DNA from: Clostridiales bacterium
GTDB lineage: Bacteria > Bacillota > Limnochordia > Darwinibacteriales > B1SED10-159
DNA length: 39,396 nucleotides
Assembly (NCBI GenBank): GCA_003559095.1
Contig: PWMW01000375.1
Span: 1-39,396 of the forward strand
Direction of reading: 5' to 3'
Position numbers and translations under genes: made by a program. Position 1 is the stretch's first letter. Each line of letters starts with the position of its first letter. Below the pieces are notes generated by a model that did not search any database, was not told the origin of the DNA, and was given only the letters and a program-made list of their open reading frames with translations. This document shows positions 1 through 9,034 of the stretch, one piece after another.

Positions 1-19
1 GTTTCTTGGCAAGGTTTAG

Positions 20-80
20 TTATCCACATGTTGTAACTACTCAGATCTCGGAATTTGGGTTATCCACAGGGTTATCAACA
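20..80 (+). other. Cluster of three DnaA-box-like 9-mers
   Basis: TTATCCACA occurs at 20-28 and 60-68 and TTATCAACA at 72-80, all in the same orientation within 61 bp. The first two match the consensus DnaA box exactly and the third differs by one base. The flanks are AT-rich. This resembles part of a replication origin or another DnaA-binding cluster. However, no dnaA, dnaN or rpmH is in the window, and nearly all genes are transcribed toward this edge, so origin identity is only a possibility. Confidence 0.5.
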
Positions 81-414
81 CCGCTACAAAAGGGTTTTGG
101 GTTTTGGTTGTGCTCAAAATACCTCAATCACTGTACAATTCGAGTTTGAAATTCCTAGTAGAAGTACTTTCCTATTAACAAAATGTCTGATCGTCGCTAC
201 ATTAAGCCACGGCCACCTGCGCCACTTGGGCGCCTGTTTCCGATAACTGCACAATGAAATCGACGATCAGGAATCATCTATCGATTGCTACCACCTCCTA
301 GTGCGGTATTCTCAAGTCAGAAGGGCCCTTCTGAATCGAGTTTCTTCCACAAACCTTGTACAAGTTTGCCCTGGGAACAACAACGTGGTTTTAACAGCGG
401 GGATATAGGGAGAA
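81..414. other. Gene-free left flank with two palindromes
   Basis: I see no credible gene here. It holds a perfect 18-bp palindrome, TCAGAAGGGCCCTTCTGA, at 317-334 and a perfect 10-bp palindrome, CTTGTACAAG, at 355-364. Both are just beyond the 3' end of the IclR gene. Neither is followed by a convincing T-run on either strand, so they are not classical terminators and could be protein-binding sites. Confidence 0.4.
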
Positions 415-1227
415 TTAGGTATTTTTGATGGCGTCAGGCTTTCGAATCTGCCGATGGTCATAACCTAGTTTTTGCGACAAATCGTATGCGCCTTTTTGGA
501 CGATCGGAACGAGCTCTCTAACCATGCGCTCTTTGGTGAGGCGGTTCGTAGGCCCCGAGATACTTATGGCGCATATGATTTTGCCGACGTGATTCACCAC
601 CGGTGCTGCTACACAGCGAGCTCCAACCTCGCATTCTTCAAGGTCCAAGGCGTATCCCTGTTGCTGAATGCGGGCTAACTCCTTAACTAACCTGTCTAAC
701 GTAGAAATCGTATTGGGTGTGAGTTGAGGTAACTCGGAGGATTGGTAGAGATCTGCAATCTCGTACGCAGGTAGTTGGCTCAAAAACAATTTTCCCACCC
801 CTGTGGCATGTGCCGGCGCTCGTTTTCCAATCCTAGAAAATGCTCGCACCATGCTTTTTGGCTCAGCTTTTTCGACGTAAACCACTTCAAGACCATCTCG
901 CACCACGAGGTTAGCAGTCTCGCCCGTCTGCTCGACCAGCCAAGCTAAGGTTGGTTGAGCAATCCGACGTTCGTCCAAAGTTGCCAATATCGATGACGAA
1001 AGCGACAGAAACTTGAGACCTAGGCCATAGTGTCCCGTAAACTCATCCTGGATTACATAGCCGATACTCATTAGTGATGCTAGAAAACGGTGAACTGTAC
1101 TAGGTGGCAATCCTAACTTTTTGCTAAGAGTGCTCAGCGAAACGTCATTGTCATGGTCTCCAATGTATTCTAGGATACGGAAAGCCCGTCCGAGACTTTG
1201 GATTCCATTCGGATTCTTTTGAGCCAT
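415..1227 (-). CDS. IclR-family transcriptional regulator
   Basis: A 270-residue protein of normal IclR-family length. An N-terminal winged helix-turn-helix (about residues 12-70, with LPPSTVHRFLASL as recognition region) is followed by the ligand-binding domain (about 80-255). That domain has the family segments ATGVGKLFLSQL, EECEVGARCVAAPV and AISISGPTNRL. Such proteins are usually dimeric repressors or activators responding to small carboxylates or sugar derivatives; the ligand cannot be read here. The ATG start follows a strong AGGAGG at 6-nt spacing. It is transcribed alone, away from the fucosidase gene. A near-perfect 23-bp palindrome 107-129 bp upstream suggests autoregulation. Confidence 0.9.
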   Translation of the reverse strand: MAQKNPNGIQSLGRAFRILEYIGDHDNDVSLSTLSKKLGLPPSTVHRFLASLMSIGYVIQDEFTGHYGLGLKFLSLSSSILATLDERRIAQPTLAWLVEQTGETANLVVRDGLEVVYVEKAEPKSMVRAFSRIGKRAPAHATGVGKLFLSQLPAYEIADLYQSSELPQLTPNTISTLDRLVKELARIQQQGYALDLEECEVGARCVAAPVVNHVGKIICAISISGPTNRLTKERMVRELVPIVQKGAYDLSQKLGYDHRQIRKPDAIKNT

Positions 1228-1333
1228 GGCAACCTCCTAAAAAGCGATCTGCGGTCGTATTGTGGGCGGACGGTTAACTAGGTGTTGGTTCTATGTTTCG
1301 GCAACAAATATGGAAGCCCCTTCTTCAATATGG

Positions 1334-1356
1334 AACTTTCCGTATAACAGAAAGTT
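1334..1356. promoter_or_regulatory. Near-perfect palindrome, candidate IclR operator
   Basis: Half-sites AACTTTC (1334-1340) and GAAAGTT (1350-1356) flank a 9-bp centre, CGTATAACA. Nine of the 11 possible base pairs of the 23-bp dyad are complementary. It lies upstream of the divergent end of the iclR-type gene. IclR-family proteins typically bind dyads of this size, often with TTTCC/GGAAA halves, and commonly autoregulate. That this regulator binds here is inference. Confidence 0.45.
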
Positions 1357-2082
1357 ATTTCCGCTGTGTAGAAAAAGGTGTGAAGATTTTCCAGAAATGC
1401 GACATGAATACGGCTGTTCATGTTTGTCGCAGTGAAGCTCCTAGTCGGCGCAAAGGGCGTCGAATCGGAAAGATGAACGCTTTGGCAGGAACTGTGAGTG
1501 TACCGTGAGCGGTTAACCAGAAACGGTTTTCCCTGCGTTCATGTCTGTAAGAATTCGTCAGAGTCGTCTACGCAAACGCGTTCACACCGCGTACCAAGAT
1601 CTGTGATCCGATAACGTCGGTCTGGCATGCACGCAATGTTTCTTTGAGCAGCGAGAGTACTCATGGTAAGTCAGAATCCGTCTCAAGGCGCCGAGTCCCT
1701 TACAACAGGAAACCGTAATGGAGCCTCGAAGAATGTTATGCCGTAATGAGCCTCATGGGTCATTCCTGTCAGAAGAAGAACGTAATAGCCTTCCTGGGAG
1801 CATTCGAAAGCATTCTCCGCTCGCATAGCACAACCGTGAATACCGGTCAAGTTCTGCCCACAGCCTACGCGGCGATGGAGGCAATCAACTAGGGTTCAAC
1901 TCGAAAATCCCAGCAGAAGAGCAATCTGAGAAGTACGTGGTCATTGCAGCTCCAGCTAACGGAACTTCGCTATCGCCTTTTTGGCATTCCAATACCATGT
2001 TCGAAATCGACACCTAGTTGATCAGAGCATGACACGGCCGACGTATCGGTAGATGGTTACTGACATCTGTCACCGCCGTGAC
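1357..2082. other. Gene-free stretch with imperfect repeats and possible coding remnant
   Basis: No intact gene is supported. A stem-loop with halves ACATGAA/TTCATGT lies near 1402-1423. Two near-copies of CCGTAATGGAGCCTC occur near 1711 and 1741. One frame from ATG 1746 to TAG 1892 (48 codons) reads protein-like (KNVIAFLGAFESILR), but it has no ribosome binding site and no recognisable family. It may be decayed coding sequence. Confidence 0.3.
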
Positions 2083-2111
2083 AAAGCCCTCCAGCAATGC
2101 TGGAGGGCTTT
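2083..2111. terminator. Hairpin terminator, bidirectional
   Basis: A perfect 13-bp stem, AAAGCCCTCCAGC (2083-2095) and GCTGGAGGGCTTT (2099-2111), closes a 3-nt AAT loop. The T-run is short (TTTA) on the plus side. It is the typical shape of an intrinsic terminator, although no intact gene immediately precedes it on either strand. That supports the idea that a gene to its left has been lost. Confidence 0.55.
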
Positions 2112-2246
2112 ACCGGACGCGGGCGAAACAAGGACTTTGCATCGTAAACACCAAGAAACAAGGCAAGCGAGGACGAACTATCGATGATGTCCCTGCCTCT
2201 GCAAAACGAGAACGGCACCGGCAACTGGATCGCCACCCGGTCGTGG

Positions 2247-2498
2247 TCACCAAGAAGTCTTCCCCATTGGGTGGCGGCGGGCACCACGGAACTCGCCTGC
2301 TATCACTTCTGCCAAATGGGTGAACATGGACCACTGATCCCGTAATATGCGCACGGCGGTCACTGAATACTCGTCTTCCACCCTGTTATTGTCCTCCAGG
2401 TAAATCTGCACGCAAAGGAACGCCGCCACCTCGAGACCGGCGACTGCGCGCTGCCCGCTGCCGCCGAATCGCAAAAACCAAAGCAGGAATCCGGTCAT
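2247..2498 (-). pseudogene. Possible minus-strand coding remnant
   Basis: An 83-codon open frame reads protein-like (a hydrophobic start, then segments such as VAAFLCVQIYLEDNNR and AVRILRDQWSMFTHLAEV). It lacks a properly spaced ribosome binding site. I recognise no family. It sits head-to-head with the fucosidase gene and just downstream of an orphan terminator, so it may be a decayed or truncated gene. It could equally be a chance open frame. Confidence 0.22.
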
Positions 2499-2546
2499 CT
2501 TCCGGGAAGCACAACCACAAGAACGCATCGACTGGAGGCGATTTAG

Positions 2547-3851
2547 ATGGGTGAGTTGTTGAGCAAAGCCGCTTATGAAGAGCAAATGGCGGCTACCAGA
2601 GATGAGCGCATGGCCTGGTGGCGGGAGGCTCGTTTCGGAATGTTTGTCCACTACGGCCTTTACTCCATTTTGGGACGGCATGAATGGGCCATGGCCGTGG
2701 AAAACTGGCCGATCAGCGAGTACGAACAACTGGCAGAGAAGTTCAGTCCCAAACCCGGCGCTCCGCGCCAGTGGGCCCAATTGGCAAAAGAAGCCGGCAT
2801 GAAATATATGGTTATGACCACGCGCCATCATGAAGGCTTCAGCCTTTGGGACTCCAAGGCCAATCCCTATAACTCAGTGAACTACGGTCCGAAACGAGAT
2901 ATCGTAAAGGAATTTGTCGAAGCATGCCGTGAGTATGACTTGGGCATCGGTTTTTACACATCACTGATGGACTGGCACCATCCTGATGGCTGGCGCTGCG
3001 CCTTCGACACCGAAGCTCGCGACCGCTTCAACGCATATATCACCGCTTTGAACCACGAGCTTCTAACCCAGTATGGAAAGATCGATGTTCTTTGGTATGA
3101 TGTGCCGCGACCCATGGAAACATGGGAAGGTTGGGATTCTCTGCGGCGCAATCAAGAAATGCGAGCGCTGCAGCCCCACATCATCATCAACAACCGCAGT
3201 CGCCTTGATGAGGACTTCGGTACGCCTGAAGAACAGATTCACGCCCTGGACCGTGACTGGGAAGCATGCATGACATTCAATGGCCTCAGCTGGGGATATG
3301 TAGATTCTGCACAGGTCGGACCCTACAGTTATAACGCACAGCAAATCATCAAAATGCTGCACACCTGTACAGCTGGAGGCGGCAATCTTCTCCTCAACAT
3401 CGGACCAACGCCTGATGGCTCCGTTCCCGAAGAGGCCTATGCGCCACTGCGGACCGTGGGCCGCTGGCTGGAGGAAAATGGCGAGGCTGCATATGGACGC
3501 CAGGAGAAGCTACAGCGGATGATGCCAGGCAGGCTATCAGGCACGTCTGTCTCTGGTCGCTGTGCCTATGTCTGGAACTGGATCTGGCCAGAAAACGGTG
3601 TCATGCATCTGGGCGGCTTTGCGACAGAATTGGAATCAGTTTCTGTGTTGGGCGACAACACGCCTGTGGAGTTTGAGCAGCAGGGCCACCGAATCACCCT
3701 GCAGAACCTGCCGCAGAAATGCCCGGACAGTCATGCTGGCATCGCCGTGCTCAACCTTACCTTCAAGGAAGCTCCGCGCTACCACTTCGCCAGCTATTAT
3801 CCCCAGCTCTCAGGTGGTAGGGATTTTGCTGCCGGAGTACGGCCGGACTAA
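2547..3851 (+). CDS. Alpha-L-fucosidase, GH29
   Basis: A 434-residue glycoside hydrolase family 29 enzyme. It hydrolyses terminal alpha-L-fucose from glycans by a retaining mechanism. Family signatures are FGMFVHYGLYS (30-40), TTRHHEGFSLWDS (91-103) and IDVLWYD (179-185), where Asp185 is the expected nucleophile. GGGNLLLNIGPTPDG follows in the last part of the barrel. There is no signal peptide, so it is probably cytoplasmic and acts on imported fucosylated oligosaccharides. The ATG start has GGAGG 8 nt upstream. It is a single gene with no fucose transporter or fucI/fucA nearby. A short C-terminal beta-domain ends the protein, and no carbohydrate-binding module is visible. Confidence 0.93.
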   Translation: MGELLSKAAYEEQMAATRDERMAWWREARFGMFVHYGLYSILGRHEWAMAVENWPISEYEQLAEKFSPKPGAPRQWAQLAKEAGMKYMVMTTRHHEGFSLWDSKANPYNSVNYGPKRDIVKEFVEACREYDLGIGFYTSLMDWHHPDGWRCAFDTEARDRFNAYITALNHELLTQYGKIDVLWYDVPRPMETWEGWDSLRRNQEMRALQPHIIINNRSRLDEDFGTPEEQIHALDRDWEACMTFNGLSWGYVDSAQVGPYSYNAQQIIKMLHTCTAGGGNLLLNIGPTPDGSVPEEAYAPLRTVGRWLEENGEAAYGRQEKLQRMMPGRLSGTSVSGRCAYVWNWIWPENGVMHLGGFATELESVSVLGDNTPVEFEQQGHRITLQNLPQKCPDSHAGIAVLNLTFKEAPRYHFASYYPQLSGGRDFAAGVRPD

Positions 3852-3858
3852 GCAAAAC

Positions 3859-3887
3859 AAAAAGGGCCCATCCAACGGGATGAGCCC
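3859..3887 (-). terminator. Rho-independent terminator, minus strand
   Basis: Stem GGGCCCATCC (3864-3873) pairs with GGATGAGCCC (3878-3887) with one mismatch and an AACG loop. On the minus strand it is followed by TTTTTGTTTTGC. It is a second terminator about 230 nt beyond the one directly after the desulfoferrodoxin gene and lies only 12 bp past the fucosidase stop. Confidence 0.65.
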
Positions 3888-4085
3888 ACAGTGCACCGGG
3901 TTTCGGCTGCCAAACCGACAAAAGAGACATGGCCAACCCCTCGTTTCGACCTCGAACTCGTGGGTGGACCATGTGAGCCCGAGAACTTTGTTGGGAACCT
4001 TCCAGCAATAACCATTTCCAGGAGCCGGCAGACCAACGGTTGCCTGTGTTCTAAGTGCCTCTTTAGCAGTCTGTCTCCAAACAAA

Positions 4086-4116
4086 AAGACCGGCAGTGTT
4101 TTCCACTACCGGTCTT
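4086..4116. terminator. Bidirectional terminator between fucosidase and desulfoferrodoxin
   Basis: AAGACCGGCAGTG (4086-4098) and CACTACCGGTCTT (4104-4116) form a 13-bp stem with one mismatch and a 5-nt loop. T-rich tracts follow in both directions: TTTGTTTGG on the minus strand and CTTTATG on the plus strand. It ends 12 bp from the desulfoferrodoxin stop and can also stop fucosidase transcripts. Confidence 0.8.
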
Positions 4117-4127
4117 CTTTATGTGCA

Positions 4128-4511
4128 TTACGCCTTCCAAAGCCCATGCAGATTGCAGTACTCACGTGCGGAAACCGTCTTGGCATCCGAGTTGCACTGG
4201 CAGAACTCCACAACAGGAGTGTCGCCGGGATTCAAGAATTGGCGGTGTACTTCACCATCAGCAATAATCTCGATCCATTCTATGTAGTGTTTTTCTTCCA
4301 TAGGATGGAGCGTGCTGCCCACAGAAACCTTGATACCGTTTGCGGTCCGTTCAATGACCGGAACGTGCTTTTCTTTCGCAGCGTCCACCGTGTTCTCGGT
4401 CAGCAGTTTCATCGGTTCACCGCAGCACACTAACTCGCCTTCGCCGCCATGCAGAACGTCCACGATCAGTCCACAGACGTCACACTTGTATACTTCGTTA
4501 CGCTTAGCCAA
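4128..4511 (-). CDS. dfx: Desulfoferrodoxin (superoxide reductase)
   Basis: A 127-residue two-iron superoxide reductase. It reduces superoxide to peroxide in the cytoplasm without making oxygen, a typical defence of anaerobes. The N-terminal desulforedoxin domain has four cysteines (C10, C13, C29, C30) for the rubredoxin-like iron. The C-terminal catalytic iron ligands are visible as H49 (in EKHVPV, with E47 and K48), H69, H75, C119 and H122 (YCNLHGLW). Length matches the family (about 125). The start is TTG with AAGGAGG 9 nt upstream. It is monocistronic and bounded by a strong terminator. Confidence 0.96.
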   Translation of the reverse strand: MAKRNEVYKCDVCGLIVDVLHGGEGELVCCGEPMKLLTENTVDAAKEKHVPVIERTANGIKVSVGSTLHPMEEKHYIEWIEIIADGEVHRQFLNPGDTPVVEFCQCNSDAKTVSAREYCNLHGLWKA

Positions 4512-4896
4512 TCAACACAACCTCCTTATGTTGTAGGACACATCATGCGTTGAGCCGTCTGGGTTGCCCTGCAACACCTAAGCAGAACAGGCGTTCGGAA
4601 CTTCTGCAGCCCAACTGTGTTCCTATCCTTATTTTATAGTTCCACGTAATATCAAAAAATCCTTTTCGGGGATCTTCATTGGACATTTCGGCATGACCGA
4701 TGATCCCCGAGTTTGCCTGCTCCATGGGCCTTTTGCCGGTGAACATATGATCCTTACAGGTGGAGGAATCCCGCCGGATTGGCATAGTTCGGACGATCAG
4801 CCATCACTCGTGCAGTCCCTACAACAATCTAACATGTTCGCTCCTATCCCAAGACCGTACGCGTGAAGCCCTGACGGGCAGCGCCACGGTGATCCA
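4512..4896. other. Intergenic region with possible terminator
   Basis: No gene is supported. A 9-bp inverted repeat, TCGGGGATC/GATCCCCGA, spans roughly 4673-4713. On the minus strand it is followed within a few bases by a run of six T, so it may terminate the amidohydrolase transcript. The AT-rich part near 4620-4670 may carry the desulfoferrodoxin promoter, but I see no clear -35/-10 pair. Confidence 0.35.
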
Positions 4897-5715
4897 TCAT
4901 ATCGAGTAGAATGCCGCCAAACCACATAACAGTCCGTATAGCCCTTCTTTCACGGAAGCAAACCCGTCAGAACGGACCCCCGCTGTTTCATCCATGTACA
5001 GGCTGCGGTTGACTTCTATCATAATCGAATGCAGCCGAGTCTCCTCGCGATAATATTCCAGCGGCACAAAGGTCCCTGCATAGGGCTCATTTCTCTGCAC
5101 AGACCAGCCCACCGCATCACAGTATGCTCGGCTGATCTGCCGGAGTTCCTCCGGCGTATGCACATCACAGGTACCAATACAGATGTCTGGGCGCCGTGGC
5201 TCCTGGGAAATGTCACATGGAAGGGGTTCAGATGGAAAAGAATGGGCGTCGATCAGTAGAACCTGACGGTGCTCCTCCAGAAGCCGACCTACCAACGCTG
5301 ATAAGGCAGTGTGATAAGGATCATGAAATGCTTCCAGCAGCTCTTCCCGCAGCCGTTCACTCCGCAGAGGCCGACCGTCACTGGTTTTGGCGTAGATGGC
5401 TCCCATTCCTTTGGCTGCCATGATTTCATCATCATTGCTGCGAAAGCGCTCCGCATCGAACACCAAGCGGCTATACGGCGAACGGACCATGGGGAACGTA
5501 TTCGCAAACAGCTCATCAATGTACCAATCCGTGAGACGCAACCGTTCTCGCATGAGATCCTCATCGGACAGCACGATGTGCCTCCGCACACTGTGCGGTA
5601 TATGAGCCGACGCGTGGGGCACATGGAGAAGAATCGCTACATCCCCTTGAGCACAGGAATCTCCAGTACCTTCTTCATACACGAGCACGTCCGTCCGTAC
5701 TGCCGATTCTGTCAT
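4897..5715 (-). CDS. N-formylglutamate amidohydrolase-like protein
   Basis: A 272-residue protein of the N-formylglutamate amidohydrolase family (zinc-dependent amidase; the classical member releases formate from N-formylglutamate in histidine catabolism). The metal-site signatures are HVPHAS (31-36), LVFDAERF (84-91) and LLIDAHSF (153-160, with D156 and H158). MIEVNRSLYMDE follows near the C-terminus. No hut genes are nearby, so the true substrate may differ; many family members hydrolyse other N-acyl amino acids. The ATG start follows a GGGGGGAGA stretch at about 11-nt spacing. No signal peptide is seen. Confidence 0.85.
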   Translation of the reverse strand: MTESAVRTDVLVYEEGTGDSCAQGDVAILLHVPHASAHIPHSVRRHIVLSDEDLMRERLRLTDWYIDELFANTFPMVRSPYSRLVFDAERFRSNDDEIMAAKGMGAIYAKTSDGRPLRSERLREELLEAFHDPYHTALSALVGRLLEEHRQVLLIDAHSFPSEPLPCDISQEPRRPDICIGTCDVHTPEELRQISRAYCDAVGWSVQRNEPYAGTFVPLEYYREETRLHSIMIEVNRSLYMDETAGVRSDGFASVKEGLYGLLCGLAAFYSI

Positions 5716-5895
5716 CCAACACCGTCTCCCCCCACGCTATTTCCGGACAAATGACCACCACCTAGAAAACCATGAGGACCTCAGTCATACCAAGAACGGA
5801 GCCCAGAGACGGCGGCCCCCAGGCTCAGTCTGGCCCGTTATCTCGGCTGTACTCGCTGCCCGAGGCAGTATCGGGTACCAAGCGCAGCTGATCCT

Positions 5896-7437
5896 CTACG
5901 GCGACTCGCTGACATACAATTGGTAACCACTGGCCACCTGCTGCAAACCGTACCCGATATGCGTAACATATTGGATCCAATCGCGGAAGTCTTCATCGTT
6001 CTGGTACCGCTCAAGATCGGTGATGTTCTCCGGAAATGCTCCCCCAACGTCCCGCAGCAGGATTGTATCCAGTTCCACCTGGAAACTATCCACAGCCTCC
6101 AGCAGATACGTGTCACTCCAACGTTCGGGGATGAACGGCTCGCCGCGGTAGCGCGGGCGCTCACCTACGTAGAGGTCATAGTATCCCTCCACCTGCCGCA
6201 CACCGTAACCCAAAGCCATTAGGTGGTCAATGAACTGGCGGAAGGCTTCATGGGTGTTGTAATGCTCGAACTGCCGGATGTCATCGGGATACGATCCGCC
6301 AACACCCTCCAGGAACTCATGCAGCTGAGACTGGTACTTCGGCAGTTGCTCCAGCAGCTGCTCTTCCGATAGTGGTTCTGGTAACACATCATCCGGAACC
6401 ACAGCCGCCAACAGCTGCACTTGGATCCCAAGTTGGTCTGCACTGCGATGCGCATAGGAGTGTTCCGGCACTGAGATCACCAGATCCCGGCAACCCCAAA
6501 AAGCCCGCTCTCCGATAGCCATAACACTGGCCGGGATCGTAATGTCCGTTAGATTCGTACAACCCCAAAAGGCTTCCTCAGCAATGCTGCGAACACTATC
6601 GGGAACCACATAGTGTTCCGCTTGGCGGCCTGCAGGATAGGCAATGAGTACCGTCAAAGACTTGTTGAACAGCACTCCGTCAACGCTTGTGTACAAAGGA
6701 TTTTCCGCAGCAACTGTGATCTCCTGCAGACTCACAGAGCCCCGGAAAGCCCCTGGCGTTACACTCGTCAGGTTCTCTGGAATGAATACGTGTTTTAAGC
6801 TGATGCAGTCTGCGAACACCTGGTAGCCTATGTGCCCAATGCTTTCGGGAATGGTAATGGCGGCGAGGCTTTGACAGCCGGCGAAAGCGGCATCTGCCAA
6901 CCACCACAGGTTGTCGGTTAGCGTGACGCTGACTAAGCTTGAACAACCGGCAAATGTTCCGGTACCCAGAAAGCTGACACCGTCGGGAATGACGATGCTC
7001 TCGAGGCTGGTGCACCCCCAAAAGGCTCCTGGACCCAACATGAACAGGCCTGGCGGCAAGGCGACCTCAACCAGACTCTCGCAGCCAGCGAAAGCCCGGG
7101 CGCCAATTTCGGTAATGCTTTCAGGCAAAGTGACGCTCGTGAGATTGCGGCATCCTGCAAAGGCTCCTCCACCAATCACGACCACGGTGTCTGGAATGAC
7201 GATGCTTTCCACATCCAGGTTATCCATGAAGGCCCGGACGCCGATAGCCACCACCGGCACGCCATCTATCTGCTCCGGCACCACCACGTGGGCTTGGGCC
7301 CCCACGTATTCGACGATGGTGCCCAGAGTACCTTCAAACACGAAATGCGTTTCCTGGCCCACTACAGGGCCAGCGGTGAAGCCCCCGAGGCCCGCCACAA
7401 GGATCAAAACGAATGCCCATTGCTTCCATTTCGCCAC
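5896..7437 (-). CDS. Exported BspA-type leucine-rich-repeat protein
   Basis: A 513-residue exported protein. A GTG start is chosen because AGGAGG lies 8 nt upstream and a signal peptide (about residues 1-32, ending PVVG) follows immediately. About nine LRR_5/BspA repeats of 23 residues (pattern IPxSVxxIGxxAFxGCxxLxx) fill roughly residues 45-330. Such proteins are surface adhesins or binding scaffolds. The last ~150 residues contain two copies of an ~65-residue module sharing VGGxxPxxIxxxExYxxxExFRxxI and GYGxxQVxxxYxLYV. I do not recognise this module. No LPXTG anchor is visible. It is flanked by same-strand genes but with gaps over 150 bp. Confidence 0.88.
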   Translation of the reverse strand: MAKWKQWAFVLILVAGLGGFTAGPVVGQETHFVFEGTLGTIVEYVGAQAHVVVPEQIDGVPVVAIGVRAFMDNLDVESIVIPDTVVVIGGGAFAGCRNLTSVTLPESITEIGARAFAGCESLVEVALPPGLFMLGPGAFWGCTSLESIVIPDGVSFLGTGTFAGCSSLVSVTLTDNLWWLADAAFAGCQSLAAITIPESIGHIGYQVFADCISLKHVFIPENLTSVTPGAFRGSVSLQEITVAAENPLYTSVDGVLFNKSLTVLIAYPAGRQAEHYVVPDSVRSIAEEAFWGCTNLTDITIPASVMAIGERAFWGCRDLVISVPEHSYAHRSADQLGIQVQLLAAVVPDDVLPEPLSEEQLLEQLPKYQSQLHEFLEGVGGSYPDDIRQFEHYNTHEAFRQFIDHLMALGYGVRQVEGYYDLYVGERPRYRGEPFIPERWSDTYLLEAVDSFQVELDTILLRDVGGAFPENITDLERYQNDEDFRDWIQYVTHIGYGLQQVASGYQLYVSESP

Positions 7438-7698
7438 TCCAGATGCCTCCTTTTTCAGCTGCGCGTATTGTATCCACACCAACTCTGCCCAGCATAGGTT
7501 GGAACAAAACTAAAACACTAATTTCGGTTGGCACTGGCAGAATCCGCTACCACTTGCTAACTGGTGATGAAAGCTCTCCCAGCCGTGAGGCGCTCCTGAC
7601 TTCGTCGTTCTTATCTTCATTCGTCTGGAATGCGGCCGGCACATCCTGGGCAGACACGTTCGCGGATGTCTAGGCTCAGTGGTCACAGCGACTTGAAC

Positions 7699-8841
7699 CT
7701 AGCGGGGTACCTCGAAGTAACCGCCGTTAGCCCGAATGGCGTCGATGGCTTCCTGGTAGCGCCAGCCATCATAGAAGGTCAAATACGGACGGTGCGATTC
7801 ACCGCGGACGTCCGCCACAAAGTCTCTGGCCAAGGCACACCATCGATCAAGAATGGGGTCGTCCGTATCAGGGAGACCGTCCAGGATGCGCTGCGGTATC
7901 GGAAGGGTTTCCGGAGCGCCATCATCAGCTGCCATCCACGAGACATCCGACACGGGGCCCAAGAAATCTGCGATCAAGGTTCCCCGTTCTCCGTAGATCC
8001 GCAACCCATTTTGTTCACTGGGCACGGGTTTTCGAAAAGCGTCCAACACCACCGTGGCCATGATATCGTTCGCCTCGGTTTCGACGTGCAGTAGAACCCA
8101 AGCGGTACCATCGCTATCCGACGTTCGCCATTCCATTTGCTGTGCTTCTGCTTCCGTGAGCTCGCGTCCCTTGGCCATCGCCGCGCGAATGTCGTGAAGG
8201 CTGTCGTCTATAGGTGCCTGCGTACGGCGAACTTGCGCCTCTCCCTTGACACGAACGATCTTCCCGTCGAGACAGGTCTCGAGAGTTCCCAACAGGTGAG
8301 GCAGGACGTTGTTTAAGGCCCCACCTCCATGGCTGAGCGAATCCAACCATGACCATGGCATCAACGGCGAAATGTTGAGGCGCATTGCGAACATGACCTC
8401 GTGCGGCTGCCCGATCCTGCCCTGCTGCAGGAGCTCCCGAAGCCAAAAGGTAACTGGCCCGTACAACCCAGTGGCCGCGTAGGCATGCTTGACGTTGGCA
8501 TTCTGGGCCAAGCTGTACAGTTGCCTGGCTTCTGCAGCCGTGGTGGCCAGTGGTTTGTCGCAGTACATGTGACAACCTAGGGCGCAGGCAGCCTCCACAA
8601 GCTCTCGGCGCAGCGATGCGGGGGTAGCGATGGCCACAATCTCCGGTTTCACCCTCTCCATGGTTCTCCGCCAATCGACTGACGCTTCCGGGACATCCAA
8701 CGTCTTCGCAACCCCTTTTACAACATCCAGGTTGCGAGCACAGATGGCTTCCACTTGGACGCTAGCGCTCTGCAGAGCCCTGGTATGTCCTTCGCCAGCC
8801 CAGCCTGCTCCAACAACAACGGCGCGCAGCTGTTTTGACAC
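7699..8841 (-). CDS. Gfo/Idh/MocA family oxidoreductase
   Basis: A 380-residue NAD(P)-dependent dehydrogenase of the Gfo/Idh/MocA family, which typically oxidises or reduces sugars and polyols such as inositol. The Rossmann motif GAGWAG is at 11-16. The CDKP motif at 94-97 corresponds to the family's EKP, with Cys in the first position. The alpha/beta substrate-binding domain covers about residues 125-370. The GTG start has AGGAG 9 nt upstream; a longer in-frame start is possible but has no better site. Substrate cannot be inferred from neighbours. It follows the FGE-like gene at 9035 on the same strand after a ~190-bp gap. Confidence 0.88.
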   Translation of the reverse strand: MSKQLRAVVVGAGWAGEGHTRALQSASVQVEAICARNLDVVKGVAKTLDVPEASVDWRRTMERVKPEIVAIATPASLRRELVEAACALGCHMYCDKPLATTAAEARQLYSLAQNANVKHAYAATGLYGPVTFWLRELLQQGRIGQPHEVMFAMRLNISPLMPWSWLDSLSHGGGALNNVLPHLLGTLETCLDGKIVRVKGEAQVRRTQAPIDDSLHDIRAAMAKGRELTEAEAQQMEWRTSDSDGTAWVLLHVETEANDIMATVVLDAFRKPVPSEQNGLRIYGERGTLIADFLGPVSDVSWMAADDGAPETLPIPQRILDGLPDTDDPILDRWCALARDFVADVRGESHRPYLTFYDGWRYQEAIDAIRANGGYFEVPR

Positions 8842-9034
8842 GGAACTCTTCTCCTTCAAGCACTCTGTTCGTTTCCTCAACAACCGACCATACGACTCAG
8901 ATTCGCGTGTTCGAAACTGGCCCTTTCTGGATCACGGATCGCCCAGACGTCGGACGGCACCAGTGGGAACCGCCAACGCCATCGTACCGATGGTTCAGAT
9001 CCTTGAATGATGAGCAATGGCGAACAGCCAGCGA

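Noticed and set aside
3888-4085. A small gene or tRNA between the two minus-strand terminators after desulfoferrodoxin.
   Set aside because: No open frame with a ribosome binding site and no cloverleaf; a GAGTTCGAGG string does not sit in a pairing T-arm.
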